Made by a program: the position numbers and the translations under genes | In this document: positions 59,396-64,000 of the stretch, one piece after another | Numbering within the stretch: the stretch's first letter is position 1 | How the letters are laid out: every line of letters begins with the position of its first letter | Assembly: GCA_964417935.1 (NCBI GenBank) | Contig: CAYQKF010000006.1 | Span: 1-64,000, forward strand | DNA length: 64,000 nucleotides | Direction: 5' to 3' | Origin: NIOZ-UU13 sp964417935 | GTDB lineage: Bacteria; Planctomycetota; Phycisphaerae; Sedimentisphaerales; Anaerobacaceae | The notes under the pieces: model-generated | Databases searched by the model: none | Seen by the model: only the letters and a program-made list of their open reading frames with translations | Told to the model about the DNA's origin: nothing

Positions 59396-60547
59396 ATGGT
59401 TACTAACAGGTTTTTCACGTGTGTGTTGTTTGCAGGTCAAATCGTTTTGTTTGGTTGTGCAAAAGCACCTGCTCAACTATCGCAGAACAGCTATGGCATA
59501 ATGAAGGTACAACAAGAATCATTTGGCCGAACCCCGGATGGCCACGAAGTAACCCTTTATACCTTGACCAATGCTAATAAGCTCAGGGCAAGGATAATAG
59601 ACTACGGCACCATTTTGGTATCGTTGGAGGTGCCGGACCGCGATGGTAAACTGGCCGATATCACACTCGGGTTTGATGACCTTGACTCTTATATTAAGAG
59701 AAATCCCCTCTTCGGGGCCGTCGTCGGACGCTATGCCAATCGCATCGCAAACGCTAAGTTTACTCTCGATGGCACCGAATATAAACTGACAGCCAATGCC
59801 GGCAAGAACCACATTCACGGCGGCGGGAAAAAAAGGTTCGACAAGGTCGTGTGGAAAGGCCGACAATTCCAAAACAACAAAGAGGTAGGAGTACGGTTTA
59901 CATATCTCAGCAAGGACGGCGACGAGGGTTTTCCCGGCAATCTAAATTGCACCGTAACCTATACCTTAACTAATGACAATGAGCTAAAGCTCAGCTATGA
60001 GGCCACGACAGACAAACCCACAATCGTCAACCTGACCAACCATAGCTATTTTAATCTTGCAGGCGCCGGTAATGGTGACGTTCTGGGTCATAAGATAATG
60101 GTCAATGCCGATTACTTTACGCCCGCAGACAAAGCATTGATTCCCACCGGTGAAATCCACACCGTAAAGGGCACTCCCCTGGATTTTATCCAAACGAAGA
60201 CGATTGGCTCAAGAATCGACAAGCTGACACAAACACGCGGCTATGACCATAACTACGTGCTCAACAGTTCAATTGGTTCACTTGCACTGGCGGCCCGTGT
60301 TTATGAACCCACCAGCGGCCGGGTCATGGAGGTATATACGACCGAGCCGGGTATGCAGTTTTATACCGCAAATGGTATGAGAGGAATCAAAGGTAAAAGT
60401 GGCAAGCTCTATCACAAACACTACGGTTTCTGTCTTGAAACTCATCATTTTCCCGATTCGCCCAACAAGCCCCATTTTCCTTCCGTAGTTTTGCGTCCCG
60501 GCGAAACTTACAATACCGTGACAGTATTTAAGTTCTCAACACAGTAA
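59396..60547 (+). CDS. Aldose 1-epimerase lipoprotein
   Basis: A 383-residue protein. A lipoprotein signal (FFTCVLFAGQIVLFGC) is followed by a GalM fold: TNANKLRARIIDYGTILVSLEVPDRDG, FGAVVGRYANRIANAKFTLDGTEYKL, NHIHGGGKKRFDKVVW, the HSYFNLAG motif, and FCLETHHFPDSPN near the C-terminus. The conserved His of NHSYFNL and the Glu of LETHHFPD are the catalytic acid/base pair. It converts anomers of galactose or glucose in the periplasm. It follows the SDR gene by 92 bp and is followed by a nested palindromic element. Confidence 0.93.
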   Translation: MVTNRFFTCVLFAGQIVLFGCAKAPAQLSQNSYGIMKVQQESFGRTPDGHEVTLYTLTNANKLRARIIDYGTILVSLEVPDRDGKLADITLGFDDLDSYIKRNPLFGAVVGRYANRIANAKFTLDGTEYKLTANAGKNHIHGGGKKRFDKVVWKGRQFQNNKEVGVRFTYLSKDGDEGFPGNLNCTVTYTLTNDNELKLSYEATTDKPTIVNLTNHSYFNLAGAGNGDVLGHKIMVNADYFTPADKALIPTGEIHTVKGTPLDFIQTKTIGSRIDKLTQTRGYDHNYVLNSSIGSLALAARVYEPTSGRVMEVYTTEPGMQFYTANGMRGIKGKSGKLYHKHYGFCLETHHFPDSPNKPHFPSVVLRPGETYNTVTVFKFSTQ

Positions 60548-60611
60548 TTTTTTTTAGACAGCTTGCCTTGTGGGAATGGAGTCTTATAATGGAGCATCAC
60601 AAAGGCAAATA

Positions 60612-60750
60612 TCTTAGAGGGTGTGTGAAAAGTTCGGAATCCTTTTGTTGTCACCCCGAGCGCAGTCGAGGGGTCTATTAAAACAGATTCCTCGACTCCG
60701 CTGCGCTCCGCTCGGAATGACAAAACGGGCTTTTCACACACGCTCTTAGA
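60612..60750. mobile_element. Nested palindromic element, 139 bp
   Basis: Outer arms of 21 bp with two mismatches (TCTTAGAGGGTGTGTGAAAAG at 60612-60632 and its complement at 60730-60750). The core is bounded by GTCACCCC and GGAATGACA and contains TCGAGGGGTC and CGACTCCGCTGCGCTCCG words. Confidence 0.65.
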
Positions 60751-60847
60751 AAGCTTGTTTGCCTCGGCTGGTTGATTGAAATGTCACGGTGCAGAACCAG
60801 CGGTACTATAACACATAATTTGCAAATTTCGTAATGGGAGTTGAAAA

Positions 60848-61903
60848 ATGATAAATCGCAGGCAGGCACTTTTTTCAATCGCGGGTGGCTTGTTAACATC
60901 GGTGTTGGGAGCCCCGGCACAAGCACTTCGCTCTGCAAGCTCTGGGAGGAAACGACTGGGCATTGATGCGTTCTCATACAATATTCGGTTAAGGGCCGAC
61001 CGGCAGCTTAGGGACCCGCTGAACTTTCTCGAACACTGCCATCAGATTGGCGCCGGTGGTGTCCAGATGGGCATTGGGGTCAGAGATGAGGCATACATTC
61101 GCAAACTTCGCAGCAATGCGGAAAAATACGAGATGTTTATCGAGGGCTCAGAAGGCTTACCACGCAGCCAGTCCGATATCGAAAGGTTTGAGAGGGTAGT
61201 ACGCACGGCAAAACAAGCCAGCGTAAAGGTGATTCGTGTAGCTATGGGCGGCCGGCGATACGAACAGTTCGATAGAGCCGAACAATACAAGGCCTTCGCA
61301 GAGCGTTCATGGAAGTCGCTGCAATTAGCTGAGCCGGTGGCGGCCAAGTACCGTATCCGCCTGGCAATTGAAAACCATAAGGACTGGCTCATACCTGATA
61401 TGCTAAGCATACTGGAGCGCATTAGCAGCGAGTACGTCGGCGTATGCGTTGATACGGGCAATAGCTTTGCTCTCTTGGAAGACCCAATGGCGGTTGTCCA
61501 GTCATATGCCCCCTGGGCTTTTGCAGTCCATTTGAAGGACATGGCCGTTTGCGAGTACGAAGACGGCTTTCTGCTTGCGGACGTGCTGCTGGGAGAAGGC
61601 TTACTCGATCTGCCCGGAATGGTCCGGATTCTACGAAAGGCCAAGCCCGAGATACAATTCGGCCTGGAAATGGCCACCCGCGACCCGCTAAAAGTCCCTT
61701 GCCTGACTGAGAAATACTGGACGACGTTTGCAGAGGTCCCCGGCTCTAACTTAGCTCGCACCCTAAGATACGTTCGTGTAAATGCCACTGGCGAAAAGTC
61801 TCTGCCGCACTTTAGTCATCTGCCGCTTGATGAACAAATTAAATGCGAAGAGGACAATATCAGAAAGTCTCTTGCCTTCGCGCGGGACCATTTGAGTCTC
61901 TGA
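60848..61903 (+). CDS. Tat-signal TIM-barrel sugar isomerase/epimerase
   Basis: A 351-residue protein with GGGAG before the ATG. The N-terminus resembles a Tat signal (NRRQALFSIAGGLLTSVLGAPAQA). The rest is the xylose-isomerase-like AP endonuclease 2 TIM barrel: GIDAFSYNIRLRADR, IENHKDWLIPDMLSIL (metal-binding Glu), VCVDTGNSFALLEDP (Asp) and AFAVHLKDMAVCEYEDG (His-x-Lys-Asp). The metal ligands Glu, Asp, His and Glu are in place. It is probably an exported isomerase or epimerase acting in the sugar cluster. The substrate is unknown. Confidence 0.88.
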   Translation: MINRRQALFSIAGGLLTSVLGAPAQALRSASSGRKRLGIDAFSYNIRLRADRQLRDPLNFLEHCHQIGAGGVQMGIGVRDEAYIRKLRSNAEKYEMFIEGSEGLPRSQSDIERFERVVRTAKQASVKVIRVAMGGRRYEQFDRAEQYKAFAERSWKSLQLAEPVAAKYRIRLAIENHKDWLIPDMLSILERISSEYVGVCVDTGNSFALLEDPMAVVQSYAPWAFAVHLKDMAVCEYEDGFLLADVLLGEGLLDLPGMVRILRKAKPEIQFGLEMATRDPLKVPCLTEKYWTTFAEVPGSNLARTLRYVRVNATGEKSLPHFSHLPLDEQIKCEEDNIRKSLAFARDHLSL

Positions 61904-61940
61904 TTGATGTTATGGAAGGAATAATTGGAGGTCCGTAATT

Positions 61941-63293
61941 ATGAATCCCCTGGTCATCCTACTGATTGGCGTCGTTATTATCATCGGCTTGATCATTATA
62001 CTGCGCGTTCATGCGTTCATCGCATTAATCACAGCGGCTATGGTGGTCAGCCTTCTGTCACCGGGGGAATGGGCAGATAAGATCACACGTGTGGCCGATG
62101 CGTTCGGGTTGGTCGCAGGCAAAATCGCGATTGTGATCGCAATGGCGGCGATTATCGGCAAATGCCTAATGGATAGCGGCGCAGCCGACAGAATTGTGCG
62201 CTCTTTTTTGAAGGCACTGGGCGAAAAACGAACCTCCACGGCATTGATGGCAAGTGGGTTTGTGCTCTCAATCCCGGTGTTTTTCGACACCGTTTTCTAT
62301 CTGTTGGTACCCCTGGCTCGCTCGTTGTGGAAGCGTACACGGAAGAACTATATACTGTACGTTACGGCAATTGTCGCCGGTGCTGCAGTTACCCACACCC
62401 TCGTTCCACCGACGCCTGGACCATTGTTTATGGCCAGTATGCTTAACATCGATATTGGTTTGATGATGCTATTCGGGCTCCTCATCGGTTTGCCCACAGC
62501 AGGGCTTGGTCTGCTGGTATGCAAGATAATCAACTGGCGAATGGACATTCCAATGCGTCCATACGGCGGCCAGGCGGAACCGGAACCACTCGATGACGAT
62601 CAGCTCCCCGGGTTTTGGATTTCATTTGCTCCCATTATTTTACCGGTGATTCTGATTTCAATGAGCACCATAACAAATGCGCTGGACGTTGGCAAACCCG
62701 TGTCTCAGATAGTGTCTGTCTTGGGCAACCGAGACCTGGCACTGTTGCTCGCGGCGGCTTTGGCTATGTTTGTGTTGGTACGTCACCGCAAGTTATCTTT
62801 TAAAGAACTGGCCGTGAGAACGGAAACCGCTCTCATGAGCGGGGGCATCATCATCCTCATCACGGCCGGCGGCGGTGCATTCGGTGCCATGCTCCGAGAG
62901 GCCGGCATTCAGGATTGGCTCAAAAACCTGCTCGGTGAGCAAGGTCAAACCGTTGGGTTAGTGATGCTGCTGATGGCATTTGCCGTTGCAGTAGTGATGA
63001 AATTTGCCCAGGGCTCCGGAACCGTCTCGATGATTACTACTGTTACGATGTTCGCCGCCATGGGTGTATCACCCGAAATACTTGGCTGCAATCCTCTATA
63101 CCTTGCGATGGCAATCGGAAGCGGTTCGCTTGTCGGTGACTGGATGAACAACAGCGGCTTTTGGATCTTTGCCCGGATGAGTGTCTTGACGGAAACCGAA
63201 ACTCTAAAGTCCTGGACAATTCTCACAGCCGCGCTTGGACTCATCGGACTGGGTTTCACATTACTCTTGGCATATCTGCTGCCTATGGTATAG
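61941..63293 (+). CDS. GntP-family permease
   Basis: A 450-residue protein with GGAGG ~9 bases before the ATG. It has about 12 helices with GntP family features: VILLIGVVIIIGLIIILRVHAFIALITAAMVVSLLSP, FGLVAGKIAIVIAMAAIIGKCLMDSGAADRIV, VLSIPVFFDTVFYLLVPLA, and THTLVPPTPGPLFMASML. The family imports gluconate and related sugar acids by H+ symport. It is 37 bp after the isomerase gene. A reductase of the GarR/hydroxyisobutyrate type follows convergently, consistent with aldonate or glycerate metabolism. Confidence 0.92.
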   Translation: MNPLVILLIGVVIIIGLIIILRVHAFIALITAAMVVSLLSPGEWADKITRVADAFGLVAGKIAIVIAMAAIIGKCLMDSGAADRIVRSFLKALGEKRTSTALMASGFVLSIPVFFDTVFYLLVPLARSLWKRTRKNYILYVTAIVAGAAVTHTLVPPTPGPLFMASMLNIDIGLMMLFGLLIGLPTAGLGLLVCKIINWRMDIPMRPYGGQAEPEPLDDDQLPGFWISFAPIILPVILISMSTITNALDVGKPVSQIVSVLGNRDLALLLAAALAMFVLVRHRKLSFKELAVRTETALMSGGIIILITAGGGAFGAMLREAGIQDWLKNLLGEQGQTVGLVMLLMAFAVAVVMKFAQGSGTVSMITTVTMFAAMGVSPEILGCNPLYLAMAIGSGSLVGDWMNNSGFWIFARMSVLTETETLKSWTILTAALGLIGLGFTLLLAYLLPMV

Positions 63294-63298
63294 CTCAG

Positions 63299-63376
63299 AA
63301 ATCAGAAGTCGGAAATCAGAAGTCAGAAGTCAGATGTCAGATGTCCTCTGTCTTCTGTTGTCTGTCCTCTGTCGTC
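63299..63376 (+). repeat. Short-word repeat between convergent genes
   Basis: AATCAGAAGTCAGAAGTCAG words followed by GATGTCCTCTGTCTTCTG and TCTGTCCTCTGTCGTC words. It matches the middle part of 43801-43955 and supplies the last ~15 residues of the reductase. Confidence 0.85.
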
Positions 63377-64000
63377 TTACCTGGACCTTGGCCAGTTTCT
63401 CGTAAAACTGAATTATACCACCATGGTCGTCTTTGCCTTTTCCGTCCACTTTCAAGGCCTGCATAATCTCCATTACCCCGCTGGATAAAGGAACCGGGAC
63501 TCCAAGCTCGTGGGCGGTATCAAGCGCATTGGCCAGATCCTTGATATGTAGTTCAATGCGGAAGCCGGGTTTGAAGTTCCCTTCAAGTGCCAGCGGCATT
63601 TTGGCATCTAATACTGTACTGCCTGCCAGTCCACCGCGAATCGCCTGATAAACCTTCTCCGGGTCCACGCCGGACTTGGTTGCTAAGACCATCGCCTCCG
63701 ACACCGCTGCAATGTTCAGGGCGACGATGATTTGATTAGCTAATTTGGTCGTATTGCCGCTGCCGATTTCTCCCACCCTGGTCACGGAAGCCCCCATTAT
63801 GCCCAAAATATCTTTTACCTGCTCGAAGGTATCTTCAGGGCCGCCCACCATGATTGCCAGTGTACCTTCGATGGCCTTGGGCTCTCCTCCGCTTACCGGT
63901 GCGTCAAGCACCACGACTCCTTTATCTTTTGCCTTTTCTGCAATCTCTTTACTGGCCAGAGGCGCAATGGAACTCATATCAATCAGGATAGTTCCTGTTT
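63330..64000 (-). CDS. Beta-hydroxyacid (GarR/HIBADH-like) dehydrogenase, partial
   Basis: The frame is open to the right edge; the first codons lie outside the window. The visible 223 residues start TGTILIDMSSIAPLASKEIAEKAKDKG, then LDAPVSGGEPKAIEGTLAIMVGG, the catalytic-Lys region GSGNTTKLANQIIVALNIAAVSEAMVLA, and the C-terminal FKPGFRIELHIKDLANAL. These match 2-hydroxy-3-oxopropionate / 3-hydroxyisobutyrate dehydrogenases. The N-terminal NAD Rossmann part is missing from view. The last residues (VRRQRTDNRRQRTSDI) are encoded by the short-word repeat and replace the usual tail. It is convergent with gntP. Confidence 0.88.
   Translation of the reverse strand, partial: TGTILIDMSSIAPLASKEIAEKAKDKGVVVLDAPVSGGEPKAIEGTLAIMVGGPEDTFEQVKDILGIMGASVTRVGEIGSGNTTKLANQIIVALNIAAVSEAMVLATKSGVDPEKVYQAIRGGLAGSTVLDAKMPLALEGNFKPGFRIELHIKDLANALDTAHELGVPVPLSSGVMEIMQALKVDGKGKDDHGGIIQFYEKLAKVQVRRQRTDNRRQRTSDI

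Noticed and set aside
1..64000. tRNA or rRNA genes
   Set aside because: No GGTTCGAATCC-type T-arm with a matching cloverleaf and no rRNA core motif was found on reading either strand.

Overview
The window looks like a chromosomal segment of a Planctomycetota bacterium of the Phycisphaerae / Sedimentisphaerales type. The supporting signs are two prepilin-like proteins with the GFTLIELLVVIAIIALLM leader, several secreted PQQ-like beta-propeller proteins that begin with WP(N/Q)WRGPN, Tat-exported Gfo/Idh/MocA and sugar-isomerase proteins, a UROD-family protein, and very many intergenic palindromic repeats. The taxonomic call is inference from protein style, since no rRNA or tRNA gene was seen.

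Layout. 1-1851 (minus): ECF sigma factor, membrane anti-sigma-like protein and a secreted basic helical protein cut by the window edge. 2019-7255: small Cys-rich proteins, a 26-residue basic peptide, a RACo-like corrinoid-protein activator, a prepilin and repeat-filled spacers, including a truncated REP-associated transposase lying between two REP copies. 7313-11667 (minus): rhomboid protease, lgt, panD, a retropepsin-like protease overlapping a helix-turn-helix gene, and panC. 12006-14594 (minus): gamma-glutamyltransferase behind a PAS-only sensor. 14595-25470: mostly accessory, with a pentapeptide/ion-channel gene broken by an in-frame stop, two Tat-exported oxidoreductases, an EamA transporter, a short prepilin, a DJ-1/PfpI protein and many repeats.

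25470-31670 is a compact operon: a GspE/PilB-type ATPase, a membrane-anchored GrpE-like protein, a lidless Hsp70 and a membrane-anchored TerB plus J-like protein whose J-like domain has no HPD. Together they look like a dedicated inner-membrane Hsp70 machine linked to type IV pilus / type II secretion assembly. 31935-54726 carries six PQQ-like propeller genes, an NHL propeller, a GT4 glycosyltransferase, a LolD/FtsX-type ABC exporter and, at 41600-49770, a run of Fe-S genes (small Cys protein, Tat ferredoxin, NapH-like polyferredoxin, NuoE-NuoF fusion, NuoG/GltD-like flavoprotein) that reads as a NAD(P)H-linked membrane electron pathway. 54736-64000 is a carbohydrate region: UROD-family protein, SSS symporter, rhamnose mutarotase lipoprotein, SDR, aldose epimerase lipoprotein, Tat TIM-barrel isomerase, GntP permease and a GarR-like reductase cut by the right edge.

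The most unusual global feature is the invasion of protein-coding genes by intergenic repeat families with the reading frame kept. Examples are two PQQ propellers, the FtsX permease (twice), the small Cys protein, a prepilin, and the C-termini of EamA and GarR. The same words (AAGACACAAGACCC, AGTCTGGAGTCTGG, CGTCTCCCGACGC, GTCCCGCACCAAA, GGTGGG...CCCACCCTAC) recur between genes. Three nested palindromic elements of 130-139 bp and an inverted pair of about 165-bp repeats with a conserved open frame add to this.
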